Positions 8,162 to 17,115 of a stretch of 38,020 nt of DNA are shown one piece after another. Both the position numbers and the translations under genes were made by a program. Under the pieces are notes generated by a model, which saw only the letters and a program-made list of their open reading frames with translations, did no database searches and was not told where the DNA came from. Position 1 is the first letter of the stretch; every line of letters starts with the position of its first letter. Source of the stretch: Deltaproteobacteria bacterium (GTDB lineage: Bacteria > JAEEML01); contig JAEEML010000087.1 of assembly GCA_016283195.1 (NCBI GenBank), positions 1-38,020 of the forward strand, read 5' to 3'.

Positions 8162-11100
8162 CACTTACTCCTGCCCCAAAACGGTGCAAAACGGCGCTTT
8201 ATCAGCTCCCTGGCCATTGTTGCCGGCGGCGGCGGATAAGTGCGCGGATGAGGGACAAATTTATGATTATCGGATGAAATGCTTTTATTTTGGCCCAAAT
8301 CTTCATACCAATCGTCAATAATTCTCTGTATGGCATTTTCCGGAGATGAAGCCGAGGACTTCTGCATAATTTTTTCAACAAGTTCCACCGGAAGCAAATA
8401 ATCGTGCTTAGTTTCGGCCATCTCAGGGAACAAATTATTAAGCCAGCTTTTGGCTTCTTTAACTTCATTAAAACTAAAAAAACTTATAGACGGATTACCA
8501 TTTTTAATAGCAATAATGCAGGGTTCACCTATAATCTTTGCTTTGCCGGTGACCAAAAGAATAGCACTATCAACAGCGGCCATAATTAATTTCTTAAGCG
8601 TTAACTTACTTTTTTCCTTGCACAAAATCAGCGGGTGCATGCCCTCGGCAATAAAAGGAACCGTAAGGCCGCTAAGAGAAAAAGTTACTTTATCCGCCCA
8701 GCCGTTAAAATCAACCTGGTACGGCTTTTCGGCTATCTCTTCTTTGGGAATGGCGGCATAAATATAGCGGCGGCTGATGCGCCGGCCCAAGCGATATTGG
8801 CACACCTTAGGGAGCCTCGGAAATTCTTGGTGAAAAGCGGCGTAATAGGCCTGCCAATCTTTTTTTATCTCGCCAGCGGCACATTCGCCAAAGAGGGCGG
8901 TGGGCATTTGGCCGATCTCGCGGTAATAAGCGAGGCGGTTATCTATTATAGCTAGCAATTCTTCTTCCGCTGCGCCCAAAACGAGCGGCCCAAGAAGATC
9001 TTTTTCCAGTTCAGAATCTAAAAAATCCCACTTTTCCAGCGGCGGATCATCATGATCTTTATAGCTCTCATAGCGCTCCTCCGCCAGGAGGCGGCCGCCG
9101 CTGAATTGCAATGGACAAGAGAGAAAATCATAAATATCTTTATTGGTAAATTCAATAATAGGCGGGATTTTGGGCCGCTCACGCGGGGCACTCCACATTT
9201 CCTCCGGCTTGGCATCTGCCTGCTTTAATAAAAATTGCCTACGGGCCAGTGCCTCTTTATAAGCCGCGCATGAAAGCAGCGGTTCATTACTGCTAAAGAG
9301 TTCGGCGGCATAGCGTTCCTCGGGCCAAATGTGCAGTAGGCCAATTTCTAAGGCTTTTTTATCGCGTTCTTCTTCTTTTTCATCCTCTATATGCCGATAA
9401 ACTGTGGCCACCATCTCATATAACTCGGCATAAAGATTACTCTTTAGCTTTTGGTCGCCGGTTAGCTCGTCTTTACTTACATAGCTTAAAATAGCCCCCT
9501 TTTGCACCATGGTGAGCATTTCCAAAAAGTGGTACATCTCCCATTCGCGGCGCTTTATATCATAAGGTCGGTGGTCGTTATTGCGTAAGTCCAGGGGCCT
9601 ATCGCTCTTGGGCGAAGGAAAGTCGCCGCTATTTAAGCCAACAAAATAAACATATTTAAAATTACCCGGCCGCAGGGTTTCTATAGCCCCCACACTCACC
9701 CCCTCGGTGATAGGCGTAAAAGGCGGGGTATTTATTTTGTTAAGCTCCTCACAAAATAGTTGGCGTGTCAGCTCAAAAGAGAGCTCAAGATCCGGGAGCG
9801 ACAATTTAGCCAGAGAATCCAAAGCCTTGAATATTTTATGTAAATGGCGCTCTTCTTCTTCGTTTTCCACCTTGATGAAAAGCTCAAAATACTCTTTTAA
9901 AACCGGCCCCCAGGCCTCCAGGGTAAGACGCGCTTGGCGCAATATATTGGCCTCTTTTATCAGCACGCGCACCAAAAGGCCAAAGGCACTTATTGTTTCA
10001 GCCGCGCCTTCGGCCAGTTCCAGAGGATAGTAGGGAAAATCATTAGCCAAATATGGTTTTGGTTCATAATTATTTCCGGGCAGATACCAGCCCAAAACAG
10101 CTCTTTTAAGCCCCTGCTCCCAGTTGTAGAGGTCAGCCGGGCGACTGGCGGGAGTTACCATTTTTTCCACCATATCGGCGCCGGAAAAAATGGCCAGCCT
10201 TTCGCAAAAAAGTTCAAAGGCTTCGGCATCGGCCCCGGGAAAAAGGCGACAAATAAAGGGGCTTTTAAGCACTTTCAGCATGGTGCTGCGTTTAAAATTA
10301 CTAAAGGGCACTTCCAGAAGATTTAAAATCAACTGAAAGAGCGGCTTGCCAATAAGTGGCTGATTTTGCAAATAAACCAGCGGTATCTCCGCCTCCTGCA
10401 TTATTTGCTTTAAAGGCACATTGTAATTGGCTCCGGCCTCGCCGCCGGGCAGAACAATAGCTATATCGGCAAATGAGAGCTCCTCGCCCCGCTTTCTGGC
10501 CGCTAAGAGTTTATAGCGAATATCCGAAGCAATAGACTCTACTTCGCGCCTTATGGTGGGAGCTTGCCAAAAGCGGAGGGAATCATCGGCGGCGCTATTT
10601 TCTGCTAAGCTCTCTTTATAATTTTCCGCCGGTAAAAGCCGGCGATTTAAAATATCGGCCTGAAAAGCGCTTAAAAGCGTCGCTTTTTCCGCATCCTCAG
10701 CTCCAAAAGCGCTGTCGTCCAAATTATATTCACAGAGGCTGCTTATCGCCTTTATATACTCTTTGCCCCCGGCTCCCCACAAAACGAGAGCGGCCGGCTC
10801 ACCTTCGGCGGCTGCCTCCCCCTCTTCGGCCATAAGGGCTTTTTTGCCGGTTTTTAAATCTTCCCAAAAAACTTTACAGGGATTTATGGCATAATAATAG
10901 AGCTCTACTCCGGGAACTTCCCCCAAAAGCTTAAAAAAATCAGTAAAAAGCGGCTCAGTATATAAAACGCCAAAAATATGCACATTTAAAGGCAAAAACG
11001 GCGCCAAAAGTTCCGCTATTGTTTCCGGTTGCAATAGTTCGCCCAAAGTTAGCCAGGCCGCCTTACTCTCGCCTTCGGCATTTAAAGTGTCACGCAAGCC

Positions 11101-11658
11101 GCCGGGCATAAAAATGGCCCGCCAGATAGCTCGTTGCCAAATTTCATCGTTATCTTGGGTGGCGAGTTTGCCTGCACACCAGGCCGCTATCATCTGCGGG
11201 CGGGTTAATTCGTAGTCGAGAAAAAGATTGGTTAGCGTTTTGGCCAGTTCAATACATTTTAAATCGTGGTCGCGCTCTTCTTCTATATGCTCTTCGGCTT
11301 CGGGAGCACTTTCGCTATGTAAATATTTGCTAATAACTTCCAGCTCCGGCGCAGCTAAAAATTTTTTATCCAGGAGGAGTTTTAAAATCAGCTGGCACAG
11401 AAGATCGCCCAAAATAAGGCGCTTATCCGTGCCTTCCTGGCTGAAATAGCGGGCTAAAAACTGCTTTAGGCCCAAAATGGTCTCAAGGCCACTAAAAACG
11501 CCCACACGCCTCGCCAGTTCCAATTTACATTTGGTGGCAATATAATTATTGGGCACCACCAGAGCGGTATTATTAAAAAGCGTGTCATTTTGACTAATTG
11601 CCTTAGATAGTTCATTATAAAGAGAGCCCACATCGGCGGCAACAAAACAGTGAATCAT
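8161..11658 (-). CDS. recC: Exodeoxyribonuclease V subunit gamma (RecC)
   Basis: A 1165-residue RecC, the scaffold that recognises Chi and splits the DNA strands in RecBCD. It is an inactivated helicase-like protein, so it lacks a Walker A motif. Support comes from the N-terminal LVVPNNYIATKCKLELARR, the NPCKVFW signature, the WQAPTIRREVESIASDI stretch (RecC family: S/T-hR-EVE), and FVGLNSGDFPSPKSDRPLDL near the middle, all of which match the RecC family pattern. The ATG at 11658 has a clear Shine-Dalgarno sequence (GGGAGG, six bases upstream). It is the first gene of recC-recB-recD, and all junctions overlap. No ptrA-like protease gene lies between recC and recB, unlike Escherichia coli. The recognised Chi sequence cannot be deduced. 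Confidence 0.93.
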   Translation of the reverse strand: MIHCFVAADVGSLYNELSKAISQNDTLFNNTALVVPNNYIATKCKLELARRVGVFSGLETILGLKQFLARYFSQEGTDKRLILGDLLCQLILKLLLDKKFLAAPELEVISKYLHSESAPEAEEHIEEERDHDLKCIELAKTLTNLFLDYELTRPQMIAAWCAGKLATQDNDEIWQRAIWRAIFMPGGLRDTLNAEGESKAAWLTLGELLQPETIAELLAPFLPLNVHIFGVLYTEPLFTDFFKLLGEVPGVELYYYAINPCKVFWEDLKTGKKALMAEEGEAAAEGEPAALVLWGAGGKEYIKAISSLCEYNLDDSAFGAEDAEKATLLSAFQADILNRRLLPAENYKESLAENSAADDSLRFWQAPTIRREVESIASDIRYKLLAARKRGEELSFADIAIVLPGGEAGANYNVPLKQIMQEAEIPLVYLQNQPLIGKPLFQLILNLLEVPFSNFKRSTMLKVLKSPFICRLFPGADAEAFELFCERLAIFSGADMVEKMVTPASRPADLYNWEQGLKRAVLGWYLPGNNYEPKPYLANDFPYYPLELAEGAAETISAFGLLVRVLIKEANILRQARLTLEAWGPVLKEYFELFIKVENEEEERHLHKIFKALDSLAKLSLPDLELSFELTRQLFCEELNKINTPPFTPITEGVSVGAIETLRPGNFKYVYFVGLNSGDFPSPKSDRPLDLRNNDHRPYDIKRREWEMYHFLEMLTMVQKGAILSYVSKDELTGDQKLKSNLYAELYEMVATVYRHIEDEKEEERDKKALEIGLLHIWPEERYAAELFSSNEPLLSCAAYKEALARRQFLLKQADAKPEEMWSAPRERPKIPPIIEFTNKDIYDFLSCPLQFSGGRLLAEERYESYKDHDDPPLEKWDFLDSELEKDLLGPLVLGAAEEELLAIIDNRLAYYREIGQMPTALFGECAAGEIKKDWQAYYAAFHQEFPRLPKVCQYRLGRRISRRYIYAAIPKEEIAEKPYQVDFNGWADKVTFSLSGLTVPFIAEGMHPLILCKEKSKLTLKKLIMAAVDSAILLVTGKAKIIGEPCIIAIKNGNPSISFFSFNEVKEAKSWLNNLFPEMAETKHDYLLPVELVEKIMQKSSASSPENAIQRIIDDWYEDLGQNKSISSDNHKFVPHPRTYPPPPATMARELIKRRFAPFWGRSK

Positions 11659-11793
11659 GGAAACCTCCCTTTGGAGAGATAGCTATTATTTAATGAAATG
11701 ACAAGAGGAGCTAATAAATTTAATATGAAATTTTTAATTTATTTTCTAAGTTATAATACCGCACTTATTGCCGGAAAAGCGGCCTAACACTTT
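11659..11793 (-). promoter_or_regulatory. AT-rich gap upstream of recC, likely promoter region
   Basis: These 135 bases separate recC from the stop of the preceding gene on the same strand and are much more AT-rich than the flanking genes. The recC ribosome binding site (GGGAGG) is at its right edge in transcript direction. A possible -35 hexamer TTGTCA (11699-11704 on the minus strand) has only a poor -10 partner, and TATTAT further upstream also lacks a good partner, so I do not fix a start site. The gap and its composition suggest that recCBD has its own promoter here. Confidence 0.35.
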
Positions 11794-12330
11794 TTACCCG
11801 GCGCCGTGCAGAATTTTCTCAGCTATATATTTAATGGCTTCTTCAGCATTTTCGGCGGCAAAGACCGAATCAGACCTAGTAGTATCGAGCGGCTCCCCGG
11901 CCACTTTGGCGGCCCAGCCGCCAGCTGGTACTAGCGCGGCTACCGGGCGCCCATATTGCCAGGCCATGGAGATTTCCGACAAAGTGCCAGACATACCACC
12001 AACGGCGATAACGCCAGAACCAGCCATAACCACCAAGGCGTTGCGGGCTACTCCCATACCTGTCGGAATGCCCACTTCTATATACTGGTTAGCGGCTTTT
12101 CCTGTTTCGTCCTTTAAAATGCCCACAATGGGCAGGTGGGTAATACCCAGGCGCACCTTGGCTTCCGAGGCACCTTTGGCCGCCGCTTCCATTACCCCGC
12201 CATAACCGCCGCAAACCAAGCCGAAACCGTGTTCTATAATGGCACTGCCCACATTGTAAGCTATTTTATAAGTGGGCTCGTCGATCCAACGCCCGCCGAT
12301 AACCGATATAAGCTGCACTCTTCTTGTCAT
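11794..12330 (-). CDS. TIGR00725-family (LOG-like Rossmann fold) protein
   Basis: A 178-residue protein with the Rossmann-like fold shared with lysine decarboxylase-like LOG proteins. Visible signatures are the N-terminal ISVIGGR strand-loop, GLVCGGYGGVMEAAAKGA (about 37-54), the GIPTGMGVARNALVVMAGSGVIAVGG block and GGMSGTLSEISMAW (about 111-124). The PGG-GTxxE phosphoribohydrolase motif of true LOG enzymes appears only in altered form (GGMSGTLSE), typical of the TIGR00725 branch, whose substrate is unknown; a nucleotide-related role is a guess. The ATG at 12330 overlaps the upstream lipoprotein gene by four bases and has GAGGA seven bases upstream. It is the last gene of the operon that starts at 16960. 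Confidence 0.85.
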   Translation of the reverse strand: MTRRVQLISVIGGRWIDEPTYKIAYNVGSAIIEHGFGLVCGGYGGVMEAAAKGASEAKVRLGITHLPIVGILKDETGKAANQYIEVGIPTGMGVARNALVVMAGSGVIAVGGMSGTLSEISMAWQYGRPVAALVPAGGWAAKVAGEPLDTTRSDSVFAAENAEEAIKYIAEKILHGAG

Positions 12331-13370
12331 AAATCATCCTCAAATGTTTCGTAATAAATGCTAATCTTGTTTAAGCGCTCTTCATTATAGCAAAAGGCGG
12401 TATGCACTTTGCCAAAGGTATATATGAGTACCATTTCACTCCCAAAACGGTTAGAATTTTTTAAAAGAGTATAGTTTTCACCGTAAAGTGCCCCCAGGAC
12501 ATCGGTGGTGCTATCCCAAGCGGGCTCGCTAAATCCCAGCGGATAATTAAAGGTTATTTCATTAATAAAGCCGCCGCCGGCCCCTTCTATATGACCACTC
12601 ATAGTAAGACCATAAAGGTAATAACTATCAACAAAGCAGTTATAGGCACCACAAGCTTTTTGGGTAGAAATATCGGCGTTGCCTAAAATCAACCAAACTA
12701 AAGAGCGCTGATACGGGCCACCATCCAGGGGAATTTGCCCCAAAATCAGCTTATCATGGCCGGCAGTCAGTTTGGTCGGCGGTATAGCTCCCGGCCAAAA
12801 GATGGTTATGCTGCTCACCAAATCGGCCGTAAACTGAAAAGCCACACCAAGGTCCCAAAAAAGCAATACCGCTTTATCGCCCCAGACAAAGGGGGAGCCA
12901 GCGGCCGCAATTTCCATACCCGGCCCAAGGGATTTAATAATATCGCGGCGGTGCGTGCCAATACCAAAACCTTCCGCGCTTTTGCTCTTGCAAGTAGCGC
13001 CCACCGAAAGGGCTAAAAGGTAGTCCTCGCCATCTAACTGACCGTTGCTGTTGCTATCGGCAAAAAGAGCTCGCACATCTTCATCATAGCGGAATAAGAG
13101 CTCTTTATCGCTAAGGCGCTGCGGCGGGGCAAAAAGGCGGGTCAGCGTTTCATAAGAAGTGCCCAAAATAAGCCGGCGACCATAAAGCCAGAGGCTGCGG
13201 CCAAAAACCAAATCTTCCTGCCGGGAAGCAGAGCCGGACTGGCCGGCAAATCGCACCTCAGGCCACTCTTGGCAAGCACCAAGGAGCAATAAAAGCATTA
13301 TAATGAGATACGGTTTAGAAATCGGTATCGATAAGCTTAACTTCCTCGCCGTTTTGCACGTTTTTAACAT
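12327..13370 (-). CDS. Predicted lipoprotein with an EF-hand-type loop, function unknown
   Basis: I do not recognise the family. The N-terminus contains LIIMLLLLLGAC, a hydrophobic stretch ending in a lipobox-like LGAC, so the mature protein is probably a lipoprotein starting at that Cys. About 75 residues into the mature part, DSNSNGQLDGED fits the 12-residue EF-hand calcium loop (acidic or Asn at 1, 3, 5, 9 and 12, Gly at 6). The rest is a beta-rich exported domain with scattered Cys. The start is uncertain. ATG 13370 lies inside the kinase gene (56-base overlap) and gives a 33-residue leader. ATG 13298 leaves only eight residues before the Cys, too short for a signal peptide. Neither has a good ribosome binding site. 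An ATT at 13322-13320 overlapping the kinase stop would give a textbook leader. It probably works with the adjacent kinase or envelope. Confidence 0.65.
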   Translation of the reverse strand: MLKTCKTARKLSLSIPISKPYLIIMLLLLLGACQEWPEVRFAGQSGSASRQEDLVFGRSLWLYGRRLILGTSYETLTRLFAPPQRLSDKELLFRYDEDVRALFADSNSNGQLDGEDYLLALSVGATCKSKSAEGFGIGTHRRDIIKSLGPGMEIAAAGSPFVWGDKAVLLFWDLGVAFQFTADLVSSITIFWPGAIPPTKLTAGHDKLILGQIPLDGGPYQRSLVWLILGNADISTQKACGAYNCFVDSYYLYGLTMSGHIEGAGGGFINEITFNYPLGFSEPAWDSTTDVLGALYGENYTLLKNSNRFGSEMVLIYTFGKVHTAFCYNEERLNKISIYYETFEDDL

Positions 13371-15762
13371 GTTTTTTGGTCTTGCTACCGTTAACGAGAG
13401 TAATGGTTACTTTCCCGGCGGGGATAGTCAATTTAAATTGCGGAACAGTTTTCCCGGTATCTTTGCCGTTGATAAAAATCTTGGTGCCCGGTGATTTCGG
13501 AGTATGCACTTTAAGAATTGCCGAGCCGGTGGCAGCCGGGGCCTTAGTAGCCGGCCTGGTGGTTTTGCCGGACGTTTTACCGCCGCTCCTACCGGAAGCT
13601 ACGGCATGCTGCTTCACCAAACTGATATTCATGGAAGCAGTCTCGCCGTTAGCCGGCACAGTAAGGCTTTTCTTCTCGCGATTAAAGCCTTCCTTGGTAA
13701 TGACAATAGTCACATTTTTTCCGGAAGGCTGGGCAAAATTACAAGGAGTCACACATTGTTGCACATTATCAACATAAACCAGAGCTCCCATAGGCTCGGA
13801 ATTTATGGCGATATTGCCCATAGCGGCAGCCGGCGGCGGGGGCGGAGGCGGCGCGGCCGGAGCGGCCGTTGCCGCTTCGGTCGGTGCAACAGGGGCACTG
13901 GGCACCTGCTGAGTAGCTACCGGTTGCGTGGCTACCGGCTGCGTAACAGGAGCAGTTTGCACCTGTTGTTGGGGAACTCCTTGCTGAGCACTTCCCTGAT
14001 TCGGCTGAGCCAGAGCCGCCGGTTGCTGGCGCTGGGTGGCTGTCGCCACCTGCTGCATTGCCTGAGGTTGCTTGGTTCCAAGACCACCCGGTTGCAAGCG
14101 ATGCACCAAAGAGAGCGGGCGCCCGGGAAAAGCACTGGCACTAAAAACCGCTTCCTGATAACCTGGAGCTCTTAAAACAATAGTGTGGTCACCGGGCATC
14201 AAATCCTGTTTGACAAACGGCGTGGACTCAGAAACTTTAATATCATCAATAAAAACTGCCACCGGCACATCCGGGGGAATAGTCTCAATACGCAAGGAAG
14301 CGTAATTTTGGGAATTTCCCGGAGAAAGCACCAGATAAAAAAGCAAAAAGCCAAAGAGCAGGACAATAGCCGCGCCTAAAGCTATAACTAAAGTCATGGT
14401 GCGGTTTTTCTGCTGCGCCATTGCCGGCGGATATTGAAAACCGGCAGTGGTGTTGGGATAAAATTGCCCGCTGTTATAGCCACCCATCATCGGCGGCTGC
14501 ATCGTGCCGCTCATTTGCGACATTATCTGCGGCGCCTGAATAATACCGGTGGGCATGGAGCTTAGATCCATTTGCGGCTCAGGCTGGCGCTGACGCTGCC
14601 CACCGCGCCCGTGATTGCTGTTACCTACACTGCTGCTGCCACTATTACTGCCGCCGCCCTGCATAGCCGAAAGAGCATTAGATTCAAAAATAACCGTCTT
14701 TTGCTCACCGACATCATCGTCATCATTATTGCTACTTGAAGAGGCATAACCATGGCTGGCTCTGATCTCTTTGGCGGCTTCCGGCGGCGGCTCGGTGATC
14801 TTGGCATATTCCTCCATCTTGGCCGCTTCGGCTTCTATATCTTCGGCATAAGCATCTTTCAAAAAGTTAGAAAGCTTTTTGGCGGTAAAAACCGTGCCGT
14901 CCATAATGAGGAATTGTTGCAAATCCTCGGAAAAGTCGGAAGCCCATTGATAGCGCTCGTCTCTATCTTTGGCGAGAGCCTTCATAATGACCCGTTCCAG
15001 CTCCGGCGTGACATCCGGATTTATCTGGCTGGGTGGAATGACCTCGGCATTGCGCACTTTATCCAAGGTGGAAAAATCGCTCTCCCCCACAAAAAGGCGC
15101 TTGCCGGTGACCATCTCGTAAAAGATAACGCCCACGGCAAAAATGTCACTGCGGTGGTCAATAGCCATGCCGCGCACCTGTTCGGGCGACATATAGCCGA
15201 ATTTACCTTTTAATACACCGGCCTGAGTTTTACTGGCCCGGTCTTCGGCTTTGGCGATACCGAAATCGAGAACTTTAACGGCCCCCTCATAACTAACCAA
15301 AATATTTTGTGGGCTGACATCGCGGTGGACAATATTTAGCGGCTTACCTTGAGCATCGGTCTTGCGGTGAGCGTAATCGAGGCCATCGCATACTTTAGAG
15401 ATGATATAGGCAGCTTGGGCCAGGGGCATAATGGCTTTGGCTTTACGGAAACGATCCAAAATCTGCCTTAAATCGCGGCCGGAAACATATTCCATGGCAA
15501 TATAGTAACTCTGGTCATGACAACCGAGTTCGTATATCTGCACGATATTGGCATGGTTCAGCTGAACAGAGATACGCGCCTCATCAACAAACATGTTGAT
15601 GAATTCTTCATCTTCAGCCATATTGGGCAAAATGCGCTTGATGGCCAGGATTCTGGAAAATCCTTCAACACCGAAGGATTTGGCCTTAAAAATCTCGGCC
15701 ATGCCACCGACATTGACCCGCTCCAGAAGATAATAGTTACCAAAAGGAATTGGATTAACCAT
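13315..15762 (-). CDS. Membrane Ser/Thr protein kinase with C-terminal PEGA repeats
   Basis: An 815-residue Hanks-type kinase. The kinase domain (about 8-285) has a degenerate glycine loop typical of myxobacterial kinases (VNVGGMAEIFKA), the ATP-binding Lys42, helix-C Glu61, HRDVSPQN with catalytic Asp148, DFG at 166-168, and FGYMSPEQ as the activation-segment end, so it should be active. A low-complexity linker rich in Ser, Asn, Gln and Met follows, then one membrane helix (about 457-479). After this come three PEGA-like beta modules (about 488-548, 656-715 and 755-815) joined by a Gln/Pro/Ala-rich linker. The topology puts the kinase in the cytoplasm and the PEGA modules in the periplasm, as a sensor or envelope anchor. 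It sits between efp and a predicted lipoprotein in one operon. The ligand and targets are unknown. Confidence 0.93.
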   Translation of the reverse strand: MVNPIPFGNYYLLERVNVGGMAEIFKAKSFGVEGFSRILAIKRILPNMAEDEEFINMFVDEARISVQLNHANIVQIYELGCHDQSYYIAMEYVSGRDLRQILDRFRKAKAIMPLAQAAYIISKVCDGLDYAHRKTDAQGKPLNIVHRDVSPQNILVSYEGAVKVLDFGIAKAEDRASKTQAGVLKGKFGYMSPEQVRGMAIDHRSDIFAVGVIFYEMVTGKRLFVGESDFSTLDKVRNAEVIPPSQINPDVTPELERVIMKALAKDRDERYQWASDFSEDLQQFLIMDGTVFTAKKLSNFLKDAYAEDIEAEAAKMEEYAKITEPPPEAAKEIRASHGYASSSSNNDDDDVGEQKTVIFESNALSAMQGGGSNSGSSSVGNSNHGRGGQRQRQPEPQMDLSSMPTGIIQAPQIMSQMSGTMQPPMMGGYNSGQFYPNTTAGFQYPPAMAQQKNRTMTLVIALGAAIVLLFGFLLFYLVLSPGNSQNYASLRIETIPPDVPVAVFIDDIKVSESTPFVKQDLMPGDHTIVLRAPGYQEAVFSASAFPGRPLSLVHRLQPGGLGTKQPQAMQQVATATQRQQPAALAQPNQGSAQQGVPQQQVQTAPVTQPVATQPVATQQVPSAPVAPTEAATAAPAAPPPPPPPAAAMGNIAINSEPMGALVYVDNVQQCVTPCNFAQPSGKNVTIVITKEGFNREKKSLTVPANGETASMNISLVKQHAVASGRSGGKTSGKTTRPATKAPAATGSAILKVHTPKSPGTKIFINGKDTGKTVPQFKLTIPAGKVTITLVNGSKTKKHVKNVQNGEEVKLIDTDF

Positions 15763-15819
15763 CGTATTCTAACTTTCCCCGGAAGCACCTGCCACGCCGC
15801 GGAAGGGTCCAAGAGTTTC

Positions 15820-16377
15820 TTAGGCCCGCTCTAAATATTCACCGGTTCTGGTATCAATGCGAATTGATTCACCCTCATTGACAAAAAGCGGCACATTGAC
15901 TCTGGCGCCGGTTTCAAGCGTAGCCGGTTTGGAAGCACCGGTTGCGGTATCACCCTTCACGCCAGGCTCACAATAAGTAATCTTTAAAATAATAAAATTA
16001 GGCACTTGGATATCAATCGGTTTACCTTTATAGAGCATGACTTCGCAGGCGGTATTTTCTTTTAACCAGCGGGCGTTGTCACCGACATTTTCTTTCGGCA
16101 CTGTCATTTGCTCATAAGTCGCGGTATCCATAAAGACAAAATCTTCACCCTCTTTGTAGAGGAATTCCATCTCCACTTCTTCGATATCCGGCTTTTCAAA
16201 TTTTTCACCGGATTTAAAAGTGGGCTGTTCAACATAGCCGTTTAAAAGATTTTTTAAACGAGTGCGCACAAAAGCCGAACCCTTACCGGGTTTTACATGT
16301 TGAAATTCCACGATTTGATAGGGTGTACCATCAATTTCGATTTTGAGGCCGTTGCGAAAATCCGCAGTAGTGTACAT
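15820..16377 (-). CDS. efp: Translation elongation factor P
   Basis: A 185-residue EF-P of normal length. It binds the ribosomal E site and relieves stalling at polyproline stretches. The N-terminal KOW-like domain carries HVKPGKGSAF with Lys32 at the tip, the residue that is post-translationally modified in many bacteria. The two OB domains follow, with the C-terminal signature region SIRIDTRTGEYLERA. No modification enzyme gene (epmA, epmB or earP) is in the window, so the modification type is unknown; the residue after the modified Lys is Gly, as in the beta-lysylated type. The ATG at 16377 has AAGGA nine bases upstream. The proline-rich proteins encoded nearby are likely clients (the kinase linker, and the run of Pro-rich repeats at 23.8-24.1 kb). 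Confidence 0.97.
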   Translation of the reverse strand: MYTTADFRNGLKIEIDGTPYQIVEFQHVKPGKGSAFVRTRLKNLLNGYVEQPTFKSGEKFEKPDIEEVEMEFLYKEGEDFVFMDTATYEQMTVPKENVGDNARWLKENTACEVMLYKGKPIDIQVPNFIILKITYCEPGVKGDTATGASKPATLETGARVNVPLFVNEGESIRIDTRTGEYLERA

Positions 16378-16417
16378 GCTTTTTCTTCCTTAATGTAAAG
16401 CTCCTCTAAGGGAGGTT

Positions 16418-16960
16418 TTATGACAATTCTTCAACAAATTTCGGAGCGGTGATGCGCAGCATATAGCGCCCTTTACCGATATTGCCGCCCGGGGTCATGG
16501 TCATGCCGATAAAATACTCATCATTGATGGGCCGCAAAAGGGCAATAGCCTTTTCGGAGCAGATTTCATACTCCTTAAGCCCGCCGACCATGAGATTCAT
16601 ATTGCTGGCTTTTAATTTGCTAAGCAGCCCGGCATATTCAATAAGCACACTGGGCAAATCGTAATCATCGGGCAATTCTTTGGCTCTTGCGGAATCAATT
16701 TCAATGCCGTCAAAGCCCATAAGAGTGCACAAAAGACAGCCTTCAACCGAATTAACTATGCCATTCAGATGCTCTCTAAAATCCATGATACCCTCTCCTA
16801 GGCCCCTCTCCGGGCTAAGCTCCCTAAGGCGCTTAATATATCCGGCGTTCCCCGGCTCTTTAGCCAGTAATTGCCTATATATCTCAATTCCCTTCTCAAG
16901 GTGCCCTTGCTTAATGAATAACTCTGCTAAAGTGGCAGTTATGATAGGCGACCCACTCAT
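16418..16960 (-). CDS. TPR plus roadblock/LC7-domain protein
   Basis: A 180-residue two-part protein. Residues 5-50 (LAELFIKQGHLEKGIEIYRQLLAKEPGN and following) look like one TPR plus part of a second. Residues about 60-178 look like a roadblock/LC7 domain: a helix FREHLNGIVNSVEG, then LLCTLMGFDGIEID, a second helix with YAGLLSKLKASN, MVGGLKEYEIC and a C-terminal strand pair (YFIGMTMTPGGNIGKGRYMLR). Roadblock proteins usually dimerise and regulate small Ras-like GTPases such as MglA, but no GTPase gene is in the window. It is the first gene of the efp-kinase operon, 40 bases before efp. The ATG at 16960 has a purine-rich AGAAGAAGG very close to it, a short spacing. The domain call is by pattern and moderately sure. 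Confidence 0.75.
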   Translation of the reverse strand: MSGSPIITATLAELFIKQGHLEKGIEIYRQLLAKEPGNAGYIKRLRELSPERGLGEGIMDFREHLNGIVNSVEGCLLCTLMGFDGIEIDSARAKELPDDYDLPSVLIEYAGLLSKLKASNMNLMVGGLKEYEICSEKAIALLRPINDEYFIGMTMTPGGNIGKGRYMLRITAPKFVEELS

Positions 16961-17115
16961 ACCTTCTTCTGCTACAACTTTTAGGCGCCCCGTGTCAAGT
17001 TTCCAAGGATATAAAAGATGAAAAATAATTTGCAGCCAGTTAAAATGGGGGACAAAATGGCCTCTCTCCGAGGCGGAGAAGGCTACAATTTAGCTAAGTT
17101 AAGCAGGATTATAAG

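Noticed and set aside
13504-14175. 223-residue plus-strand frame opposite the kinase gene
   Set aside because: It is a Ser/Arg/Gly/Leu-rich shadow of the PEGA and linker region.
17061-17090. TCTCCG-AGG-CGGAGA inverted repeat in front of rlmN as an operator
   Set aside because: A single 6-base stem with no second site or known motif; not enough to call a regulator site.
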